DNA from: Parabacteroides sp900760525
Lineage (GTDB): Bacteria > Bacteroidota > Bacteroidia > Bacteroidales > Tannerellaceae
NCBI RefSeq assembly: GCF_049860805.1
Contig: NZ_CP187555.1
Span: forward strand, 4,588,001 to 4,652,000
Direction of reading: 5' to 3'
Length of the DNA stretch: 64,000 nt
Within the stretch, counting starts at the first letter, position 1. Every line of letters starts with the position of its first letter. Under the pieces are notes generated by a model, which searched no databases, had not been told where the DNA came from, and saw nothing but the letters and a program-made list of their open reading frames with translations. Position numbers and translations under genes: made by a program. Positions 35,158 through 41,885 of this stretch are shown here, one piece after another.

Positions 35158-35958
35158 ATGACAAAAAAGAAATTGCCCGTTCGTTTTACGGGTCAGCACT
35201 TTACTATTGATAAAGTGCTAATAAAAGATGCAATAAGACAAGCAAATATAAGTAATCAGGATACGGTTTTAGATATTGGGGCAGGCAAGGGGTTTCTTAC
35301 TGTTCATTTATTAAAAATCGCCAACAATGTTGTTGCTATTGAAAACGACACAGCTTTGGTTGAACATTTACGAAAATTATTTTCTGATGCCCGAAATGTT
35401 CAAGTTGTCGGTTGTGATTTTAGGAATTTTGCAGTTCCGAAATTTCCTTTCAAAGTGGTGTCAAATATTCCTTATGGCATTACTTCCGATATTTTCAAAA
35501 TCCTGATGTTTGAGAGTCTTGGAAATTTTCTGGGAGGTTCCATTGTCCTTCAATTAGAACCTACACAAAAGTTATTTTCGAGGAAGCTTTACAATCCATA
35601 TACCGTTTTCTATCATACTTTTTTTGATTTGAAACTTGTCTATGAGGTAGGTCCTGAAAGTTTCTTGCCACCGCCAACTGTCAAATCAGCCCTGTTAAAC
35701 ATTAAAAGAAAACACTTATTTTTTGATTTTAAGTTTAAAGCCAAATACTTAGCATTTATTTCCTGTCTGTTAGAGAAACCTGATTTATCTGTAAAAACAG
35801 CTTTAAAGTCGATTTTCAGGAAAAGTCAGGTCAGGTCAATTTCGGAAAAATTCGGTTTAAACCTTAATGCTCAAATTGTTTGTTTGTCTCCAAGTCAATG
35901 GTTAAACTGTTTTTTGGAAATGCTGGAAGTTGTCCCTGAAAAATTTCATCCTTCGTAG
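35158..35958 (+). CDS. ermF: 23S rRNA adenine N6-methyltransferase ErmF
   Basis: 266 residues, the exact length of ErmF. The SAM-binding motif VLDIGAGKGFLTVHLL (about 39-54) and catalytic NIPYGIT (about 103-109) are intact. The enzyme dimethylates A2058 of 23S rRNA and gives resistance to macrolides, lincosamides and streptogramin B. It is the only gene in the array on the plus strand and lies in the cassette nearest the recombinase (34730-36027). The usual IS4351 copies that flank ermF in some Bacteroides transposons are not seen here. Intact and probably functional. Confidence 0.97.
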   Translation: MTKKKLPVRFTGQHFTIDKVLIKDAIRQANISNQDTVLDIGAGKGFLTVHLLKIANNVVAIENDTALVEHLRKLFSDARNVQVVGCDFRNFAVPKFPFKVVSNIPYGITSDIFKILMFESLGNFLGGSIVLQLEPTQKLFSRKLYNPYTVFYHTFFDLKLVYEVGPESFLPPPTVKSALLNIKRKHLFFDFKFKAKYLAFISCLLEKPDLSVKTALKSIFRKSQVRSISEKFGLNLNAQIVCLSPSQWLNCFLEMLEVVPEKFHPS

Positions 35959-36017
35959 TTCAAAGTCGGGTGGTTGTCAAGATGATTTTTTTGGTTTGGT
36001 GTCGTCTTTTTTTAAGC

Positions 36018-36057
36018 TGCCGCATAACGTTATACTATCAGCCGATTTGGCTGTTAT
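36018..36057 (-). other. attI-like primary recombination site
   Basis: Between the recombinase stop and the first cassette lies a short palindromic site (minus strand CAGCCAAATCGGCTG, then TATAACGTTATGCGG). The break point next to TTATGCGG (36027/36028) equals the start of the ermF cassette. It has no paired box of its own, as expected of an attI rather than an attC. Confidence 0.65.
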
Positions 36058-36069
36058 TTTCTTTAAGTA

Positions 36070-37188
36070 TCAGACCTCGTCTTCCTCCATCAACAGATCG
36101 TCCAACGGGCTTTTGATATTGCTTTTGAAAGTGTCGGCTATGTGGACATACCTTTCCGTTGTCTTGATGTTGTTATGTCCCATAAGCTCTTTCACAATCT
36201 TGATGTCGGTTCCTTGCTCCAGCAAGTGGGTGGCGAACGAATGGCGCAGCAGGTGCGGATAAATCCGTTTCGTGATTCCCGCTTCCCGGGCCGCTGCCTT
36301 CAGCCGTTTCGACACGATACTCTCGGTGAAAGGTTCGCCCGGTCTGTGTTCAAAGAGCCACACTTTCGGTTTGTATAGTCTGTTATATTCCGTCAGCTTT
36401 TTCATCAACGGTTTTGATAGCAGGGTGTAGCGGTCTTTTTTTCCTTTACCCTGCCGCACCCGTATCAGGGAGCGGGATTCGTTGATGTCGCCGGGTTTCA
36501 GTTCCAGCAGTTCGCTGATGCGCAATCCTGCGGAATAGAGTATGGAGAACATGCAGAAGAAGCGCAGGTCTGTCACCGTCGCGTCGAGTATCTTCTTTAT
36601 TTCCTCCTTGCTCAACACGTCGGGCAGCGTCTTCTCCCGTTTGGCACGGTTCACCTTGTAACACCGCCGTTCCTGACCGAGAACTTTCTCGTAATAGAAC
36701 TTGATGGCGTTGATACGCTGGTTTTGCTGGCAGGAGGATATGTTTTTCTCGTGGATGAGATACAGCAGGTAGTCGTTTATCTCGCCGGGGGTAACCGTTT
36801 CAATCTTACGCCCCTCGAAATGCTGTTGGAAATCGCGGAAATAGGAGGTATATACCCTTACGGTATGGTCACTGTAACGCACTTGCTGAAGTTTTTCCAG
36901 ATAGCCTTCCGGCAGTGGCGGCCGTTTGTCTTCCTCTTTACGGGGGGCGGTTTCCTTGATGGCAGAATAGTCTATAAACGCCATTTTCACATAGCGGTCG
37001 AAGAACTCGGCAAGCACGAAATCTTCTGCCGGCAGATAAGCCCTGCCGCCGACAAGCAGTACGTTTTCTTCCTTCGACAGCGACAAGCGGATGTCATTGT
37101 CATTACCGAAAGTCACTTCGACAAATTCTCTCCCGTTTCTTATCACCGGAGAAAGTTTGATCTTGGTTTTTGGGGTATATATTTCCAT
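36070..37188 (-). CDS. Tyrosine recombinase of the cassette array
   Basis: 372 residues. Catalytic residues are present: Arg in SAGLRISELLELK, Lys in GKGKKDRYTLLS, HLLRHSFATHLLEQG, the GHNNIKTTERYVH His and Tyr. An extra domain of about 80 residues at the N-terminus (KIKLSPVIRNGREFVEVTFG) precedes the SAM-like core-binding domain, which XerC/D lack. The IntI-specific insertion near the third patch is not evident. It reads in the same direction as the cassettes, whereas classical intI is usually divergent. Best fit: the recombinase of rAID-type arrays, acting on the attI/attC sites here. Confidence 0.85.
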   Translation of the reverse strand: MEIYTPKTKIKLSPVIRNGREFVEVTFGNDNDIRLSLSKEENVLLVGGRAYLPAEDFVLAEFFDRYVKMAFIDYSAIKETAPRKEEDKRPPLPEGYLEKLQQVRYSDHTVRVYTSYFRDFQQHFEGRKIETVTPGEINDYLLYLIHEKNISSCQQNQRINAIKFYYEKVLGQERRCYKVNRAKREKTLPDVLSKEEIKKILDATVTDLRFFCMFSILYSAGLRISELLELKPGDINESRSLIRVRQGKGKKDRYTLLSKPLMKKLTEYNRLYKPKVWLFEHRPGEPFTESIVSKRLKAAAREAGITKRIYPHLLRHSFATHLLEQGTDIKIVKELMGHNNIKTTERYVHIADTFKSNIKSPLDDLLMEEDEV

Positions 37189-37500
37189 GCCTCACGTTTT
37201 GTCGGATATTGAAACCCGTTTTCGCAAATTTATAAAAAAACACGGGTTATCCATGCGCTTTATTGACATTTAACAATAGATCCCGACTACCTGACAATAA
37301 GGTGAGGAGCCACGAAAATACCCTCTGCCAAATCCGTCCTTCCCGGCACTCCGTTTCTCCGATTTCCTCTGCCCTGCGCCACAAGCGGCCACTTCTGTGC
37401 CCGATGCTTCCATTGCCTTTCCAACTCTTTTACGTTCAGCCGGTTCCCCTTACTTTCGTTCCCGCATCGCTATTGGTGCTAACTAAAAACACTCGTAATT
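37189..37500. other. Intergenic region upstream of the array recombinase
   Basis: No gene is seen. It holds a perfect 7-bp inverted repeat (aacccgt 37212-37218 / acgggtt 37242-37248) and the divergent starts of the recombinase and the DUF3945 gene. It also marks the switch from the AT-rich array to the GC-rich arm. Confidence 0.5.
37225..37232 (-). promoter_or_regulatory. Candidate -7 box for the array recombinase
   Basis: On the minus strand the sequence reads TAAATTTG, 36 bases upstream of the recombinase start, inside the loop of the aacccgt/acgggtt hairpin. The same transcript could feed the cassettes. No good -33 box. Confidence 0.4.
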
Positions 37501-38958
37501 ATGGACGAAAACGTAAAGAACGACGCTAAACAAGTCATGCTCGTTCAGAATGCCGACGACGGACGACTGCAAGCCGTTACCGGCGTGGATCGGGACGGCA
37601 ATATCCAGACCGCCGACCCCACGGATCAGAACGTGGCGAGCCTGCTGAACGTGAACACGCAGGATTCAGCCCTCGAAGCCTTCTTCAAAAAGTTCATGGA
37701 ACAGGCCCAGAACCCCGTCCACACGGGTATCTTCGTCATGACGGAGAATGCCCTGAACAAACTTATCCGCATCGACTTCGACCCGGAGATTCTGGAAAAT
37801 TACCGTATCGACCCCTCCGAACGGCTCCAGACGCAGGAGCAGCGGCAGTTCGAGCCGCTGGACGTCACGAAGATAGACCTGGCGGATATGGAGAAGAAAG
37901 GTATCCGCATGGAGGACATCGAGCCGCACCTGAAAGCCATGTCTTACGGACATAAATCCAACGGGCTGGTGGAGATGAACCCCGAACTGGAGAACGGGAT
38001 GCGTGTTTCCACCAAAGGGCGCGTGTCGCTCGAAGAGCAGGCGGACGGCTCGCTGCGCGTCGTGCCGCATTACTGGCAGGAACGGCCCGACCTCGACGCC
38101 CCCTTCCACGGGGTGCTGCTCGACGAGGAGGCGAAAACGAACCTGATGAACACCCGCCACGCCGGGAAAGTGATCGACCTGGAGCTGGAGCCGGGCAAGC
38201 TCACGCCCTGCTACGTGTCGATAGACAAATGGACGAACACGCTGGAACCCATGCCCGTTTCGCTACTCGAAAAACGTGCCCGCATCAAGGAGGCCGACCT
38301 CTCGGAAGGCAAGCAGATGGATTTCTACGGCGGCGGCAAGGTGTTGCTCGAAGGATATACCACCCGCGCGGGTTATAAGCGGGATGCCTATATCCAAATC
38401 GACGCGGCCGAACGTAACTATTCCTTTACCTACGACGGTTTGGATCGCAACCGCTACGCCCAGGAGAACAAGGAGATTTACCGTCAGAAGGCCGCCGAGA
38501 AAAACGGACGGCAGGAAACTACGGCCTCCGAACGACAGCCCACGCTCACGATTCACCGGACAATCCTCAAAGCCTCCGTGCCCAAAGAGGCTTATGACCA
38601 GTGGACGGAAGCGGTGAATGATCCCTCCAAGCGGGCGGATGTCAAGGCTTTCTACATCAAGGGCATGGTCAAGGACGGGCAGGGTGAGCCGTTCAACGCC
38701 TGGGTCAAGCCCAACTTCGAGCGTAACAAGATGGACTTCTTCCGCTGGAATCCCGACCGTGCGAAACGGCAGGGAGCGGAGGTCAAACCCGCCGTTGAAA
38801 GCCGTACCCAGGTCGCCGTCAATTCCGAGGGCAAGACCGTCGAAGCGGTCAAAGGTGTGAAAGAGCCGCTCAAGCAGGGACAGCAGGAAGCCACCCCGAC
38901 GCAGAAGAAAAATTACCGCAGCAGCAAAAAGAGCAACTCCAAAGGTGTCAAGGTATAA
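37501..38958 (+). CDS. DUF4099/DUF3945 domain protein
   Basis: 485 residues. The N-terminal part (about 50-230) matches DUF4099-type sequence (MEKKGIRMEDIEPHLKAMSY), the middle (260-330) has DUF3945-type repeats (FYGGGKVLLEGYTTRAGYKR), and the C-terminal tail is basic and disordered (KNYRSSKKSNSKGVKV). These proteins are constant neighbours of topoisomerase and methylase genes in Bacteroidales conjugative elements. Molecular function unknown. Soluble. Confidence 0.8.
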   Translation: MDENVKNDAKQVMLVQNADDGRLQAVTGVDRDGNIQTADPTDQNVASLLNVNTQDSALEAFFKKFMEQAQNPVHTGIFVMTENALNKLIRIDFDPEILENYRIDPSERLQTQEQRQFEPLDVTKIDLADMEKKGIRMEDIEPHLKAMSYGHKSNGLVEMNPELENGMRVSTKGRVSLEEQADGSLRVVPHYWQERPDLDAPFHGVLLDEEAKTNLMNTRHAGKVIDLELEPGKLTPCYVSIDKWTNTLEPMPVSLLEKRARIKEADLSEGKQMDFYGGGKVLLEGYTTRAGYKRDAYIQIDAAERNYSFTYDGLDRNRYAQENKEIYRQKAAEKNGRQETTASERQPTLTIHRTILKASVPKEAYDQWTEAVNDPSKRADVKAFYIKGMVKDGQGEPFNAWVKPNFERNKMDFFRWNPDRAKRQGAEVKPAVESRTQVAVNSEGKTVEAVKGVKEPLKQGQQEATPTQKKNYRSSKKSNSKGVKV

Positions 38959-38961
38959 CGT

Positions 38962-39177
38962 ATGAAATGGTTCTACATGCAGGCCGGAGCCATGCCGCTC
39001 CTGATCGCGGCGCTGGCCGCCTTGTACCTCCGGCCGGGTAAACGCAGCCCCCCGGAGGAGGCGGACGACGGACGGCAGTATTACGACGGGAACGGCAACC
39101 ATGTCTATTACGACCGCCGGCTGATCGCCCGTCCGGAAAAAGAGAAAGAAGAAGAACTACAAGAAAACAACCACTGA
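38962..39177 (+). CDS. Small membrane-anchored protein
   Basis: 71 residues: a hydrophobic N-terminal helix (AGAMPLLIAALAALYLRP) followed by a charged tail (GNGNHVYYDRRLIARPEKEK). It begins 3 bases after the DUF3945 gene and ends 15 bases before topB, so it is part of that operon. Family not recognised. Its stop codon is part of the recurrent ACCACTGAAAAATCC motif. Confidence 0.6.
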   Translation: MKWFYMQAGAMPLLIAALAALYLRPGKRSPPEEADDGRQYYDGNGNHVYYDRRLIARPEKEKEEELQENNH

Positions 39178-39192
39178 AAAATCCGAATCATC

Positions 39193-41292
39193 ATGCAAGT
39201 AATTATCGCAGAAAAGCCCTCGGTGGCGCGTGAGATCGCCGCCATCGTGGGAGCCACGAACCGTAAAGACGGTTTTATCGAGGGAAACGGCTACGCCGTA
39301 ACCTGGGCCTTCGGCCACCTGGTCGGGCTGGCAATGCCCCAACAGTACGGCATCGCGGGTTTCCGCCGGGAAAACCTGCCTATCCTGCCATCATCGTTCA
39401 TCCTCCTGCCCCGGCAGGTTCGGGAGGGTAAAGAGTATAAGGCCGACCCGGGTGTCGTGAAGCAGCTCGGTATTCTCCGGGAATTGTTCGGCATGGCCGA
39501 GCGCATCATCGTCGCGACCGACGCGGGGCGTGAAGGTGAGCTGATCTTCCGCTACATCTACTCTTACCTGGAATGCCGCACCCCTTTCGTGCGGTTATGG
39601 ATCAGCAGCCTGACCGACCGGGCCATCCGCGAGGGGTTACAACACCTCCGCCCCGGCAACGAATACGACAACCTTTACCTCTCGGCCAAAGCCCGCAGCG
39701 AAGCCGACTGGATCGTCGGTATCAACGCCTCGCAAGCGCTTGCCGTGGCTGCCGGGCGGGGCGTCTGGTCGCTCGGACGGGTGCAGACCCCCACGCTGGC
39801 GATCATCTGCTCCCGTTACCTGGAGAACAAGGCGTTCAAGCCCGCCACCTATTTCCGGCTGAAGCTCTCCACGGCAAAGGAGGGCACGGAGTTCACCGTC
39901 CTCTCCACGGAGAAATTCGACGGCAGGGAGAAGGCGGAAGCAGCCCGCGCCGAAGTTATCGGCGTCCGAACGGTACGCGTCGTGAACGTGGAGCGCAAGG
40001 AGGCCAGGGAACAGCCGCCTCTCTTGTACGACCTGACGACACTCCAAAAAGAGGCCAACAGCCGGTATGGTTTTTCGGCAGAAAAAACGCTCGACATCGC
40101 CCAGTCGCTTTACGAGAAGAAGTTCATCACTTATCCCCGTACCGGCTCACGCTATATATCGGAAGATGTGGCCGAGGAGATTCCGGCACTCATCGGGAAC
40201 ATGACACGCTATCCCCGTTTCGCGGAATACGCGGGCAGGATGGATACCGCATCTCTCTCCCGCCGAAGCGTGGACAACGAAAAGATCGCCGACCACCACG
40301 CGCTGCTTCCCACCGAGAACCTCCCCTCCGAACTGGATGCCGACCACCGCATCGTCTATGAGATGGTCGCGGGGCGGATGCTCGAAACCTTTTCCGGGGC
40401 CTGCGTGAAAGAAAACACTTTCCTTACCCTGCAAAGCGCGGGACATGATTTCACGGCCCGCGGCAGTATCATGGTCGAGACGGGCTGGCGGGCCGTCCTG
40501 AATGAACCTGTCGAAGAGAAAGAGGAGGACATGACCCTCCTTCCCGACATCGTGCAAGGCGACGAGCTGCCCGTCAAAGGATGCGGCACGGAACAGAAAC
40601 AGACCCGGCCGCGCCCCCTTCACACGGAATCGAGCCTGCTGGCGGCGATGGAAACCGCCGGACGCGAACTGTCCGACGAGGCCGAACGCGAGGCGATGAA
40701 AGATGCCGGCATCGGCACGCCCGCCACCCGTGCCGCCATCATCGAAACGCTCTTTGCCCGCGAGTATGTCAGGCGAGAGAAAAAGTCGCTTGTACCCACG
40801 GACAAGGGACTGGCCGTGTATGCCGTGGTCAGGGACAAGAAGATTGCCGATGTCGCCATGACGGGCGGCTGGGAACTGGCCCTCTCGAAGATCGCCACCG
40901 GGGAGATGGACGCCCCGACGTTCCATCGCGGTATCGAGGTCTTCACCTCGCAAATCGCCAAAGAACTGCTGGAAGCAAGAATCGACGGCGCGGAGAGTGA
41001 CACAGCCTGCCCGCGTTGCGGCAGGCCCGTGGTGTTCTATCCCAAACTCGCCAAGTGTCAGAATCCCGATTGCGGCCTGACCGTATGGAGAACCGTGGGC
41101 CGCAAGGAGCTGACCGACAAGCAGCTCGCGGAACTGCTGACCAAAGGCAAAACCGGCACGATCCGGGGATTCGTCAAAAACGGCGGCGGAACGTTCGACG
41201 CGGCCCTCACGCTCGATGACCAGTTCAAGACCTCGTTCGTTTTCGAACCGCGCGATACTCCCAGGCAGGGAAAGAGGAACAAACGGAAATAA
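39193..41292 (+). CDS. topB: Type IA DNA topoisomerase III
   Basis: 699 residues. Motifs: the N-terminal IIAEKPSVAREIA of TOPRIM, acidic VATDAGREGELIFRYIYSYL (about 105-124), the active-site Tyr in FITYPRTGSRYIS (about 313-325), and a C-terminal zinc ribbon (CPRCGRPVVFYPKLAKCQNP, about 604-623). In CTnDOT the equivalent topoisomerase is the Exc protein made with the excision proteins. It relaxes and decatenates DNA, probably during excision or transfer. Complete and intact. Confidence 0.92.
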   Translation: MQVIIAEKPSVAREIAAIVGATNRKDGFIEGNGYAVTWAFGHLVGLAMPQQYGIAGFRRENLPILPSSFILLPRQVREGKEYKADPGVVKQLGILRELFGMAERIIVATDAGREGELIFRYIYSYLECRTPFVRLWISSLTDRAIREGLQHLRPGNEYDNLYLSAKARSEADWIVGINASQALAVAAGRGVWSLGRVQTPTLAIICSRYLENKAFKPATYFRLKLSTAKEGTEFTVLSTEKFDGREKAEAARAEVIGVRTVRVVNVERKEAREQPPLLYDLTTLQKEANSRYGFSAEKTLDIAQSLYEKKFITYPRTGSRYISEDVAEEIPALIGNMTRYPRFAEYAGRMDTASLSRRSVDNEKIADHHALLPTENLPSELDADHRIVYEMVAGRMLETFSGACVKENTFLTLQSAGHDFTARGSIMVETGWRAVLNEPVEEKEEDMTLLPDIVQGDELPVKGCGTEQKQTRPRPLHTESSLLAAMETAGRELSDEAEREAMKDAGIGTPATRAAIIETLFAREYVRREKKSLVPTDKGLAVYAVVRDKKIADVAMTGGWELALSKIATGEMDAPTFHRGIEVFTSQIAKELLEARIDGAESDTACPRCGRPVVFYPKLAKCQNPDCGLTVWRTVGRKELTDKQLAELLTKGKTGTIRGFVKNGGGTFDAALTLDDQFKTSFVFEPRDTPRQGKRNKRK

Positions 41293-41296
41293 TCGT

Positions 41297-41304
41297 TACC
41301 TTTG
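41297..41304 (+). promoter_or_regulatory. Candidate -7 box for the DUF1896-methylase operon
   Basis: TACCTTTG fits TAnnTTTG exactly. It starts a leader of about 125 bases before the DUF1896 start. No convincing -33 box lies 19 bases upstream. Confidence 0.45.
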
Positions 41305-41428
41305 CCACTGGAAAAGACCTGTCATAACGAGATACGCTTGTTTGATAAGGATTTTTTCAGTGGTCGGCGCTTCGGGTGGGAACCCGGGGCGCCTTTCTCT
41401 TCCCCGATTATCAACGACCACTAAAAAT
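41305..41428 (+). promoter_or_regulatory. Leader with competing stems (candidate attenuator)
   Basis: Three segments can pair two ways: A (CCACTGGAAAAG, 41305-41316), B (TTTTTTCAGTGGTCGG, 41352-41367) and C (CGACCACTAAAAA, 41416-41428). A with B, or B with C, are exclusive. Between B and C a GC-rich hairpin (ggcgc 41366-41370 / ggcgcc 41388-41393, with inner cgggt/acccg) is followed by tttctctt, like an intrinsic terminator. Confidence 0.5.
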
Positions 41429-41435
41429 TCTTATC

Positions 41436-41885
41436 ATGCCAGACAAGCAACACCATACCCCCACGGGGGAATTGTCCTATTACGGACTTTCGTTACTATC
41501 CTACCTCAAGGACAGCCACCCGGAACTCATCGCCGAAAGTGAGTTCATCGCCGAGCGGGCCGACAGCGCCGCCCAAGCGTACAGCGAGGCGATCCGTTCG
41601 GGCTGCAACCACATCGAGGCCGAAGAAATTGCCCGCGAGGAACTCTGCCGCGGACTGCACTTTTCACCCTACAACACGCTGGTAAACATCCTCTGGAGGG
41701 AATTCGAGGCGGAGATTCCCGAGGATACCGCCCGGCAGGCGGCTCTACGCCTGCTGCCCCTCTGCCGCGGGGTGCTGGAGAAGTACGACCTCACGGACGA
41801 CTTCGCCGACACGCCCGACTACGAACTGTTCTATACCGAACTGACGGGAACCGTCCAAATACTTCTCGAAGATGGCATTCAATAA
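41436..41885 (+). CDS. DUF1896 family protein
   Basis: 149 residues from ATG 41436 (MPDKQHHTPTGELSYYGLSL); a start 20 codons upstream is in frame but would lie in the leader. The family is short, soluble and helical, and always sits before the giant methylase/helicase gene in Bacteroidales elements. The phrase GCNHIEAEEIAREELCRGLH is its best-conserved region. The last 14 bases overlap the next gene, so the two are coupled. Confidence 0.85.
   Translation: MPDKQHHTPTGELSYYGLSLLSYLKDSHPELIAESEFIAERADSAAQAYSEAIRSGCNHIEAEEIAREELCRGLHFSPYNTLVNILWREFEAEIPEDTARQAALRLLPLCRGVLEKYDLTDDFADTPDYELFYTELTGTVQILLEDGIQ

Larger units (their letters stand above)
20102..36057 (-). mobile_element. Integron-like immunity-gene cassette array
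   Basis: Nineteen gene units separated by attC-like sites lie behind the recombinase at 36070-37188 and an attI-like site. In 18 of them the first bases of the unit (minus-strand TTAxxxx) are the exact reverse complement of the first box of the att site at its far end, over 8-12 bases. All genes but ermF read on the minus strand. Cassette limits read from these boxes are 34730-36027, 32638-34729, 31947-32637, 31376-31946, 30394-31375, 29907-30393, 29510-29906, 28462-29509, 27854-28461, 27294-27853, 26547-27293, 25756-26546, 24686-25755, 24166-24685, 23653-24165, 23109-23652, 21524-23108, 21082-21523 and 20113-21081. Recalled rAID clusters have this plan. Confidence 0.85.

Noticed and set aside
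20102..36057. CRISPR array suggested by many repeats with regular gaps
   Set aside because: The spacing equals gene length, the repeats are not identical, and each ends in a base pair rule typical of integron att sites; no cas genes are seen.
36070..37188. The tyrosine recombinase as the integrase of the whole conjugative element
   Set aside because: It lies in the interior of the element, far from either end, and directly abuts the attI-like site of the array.
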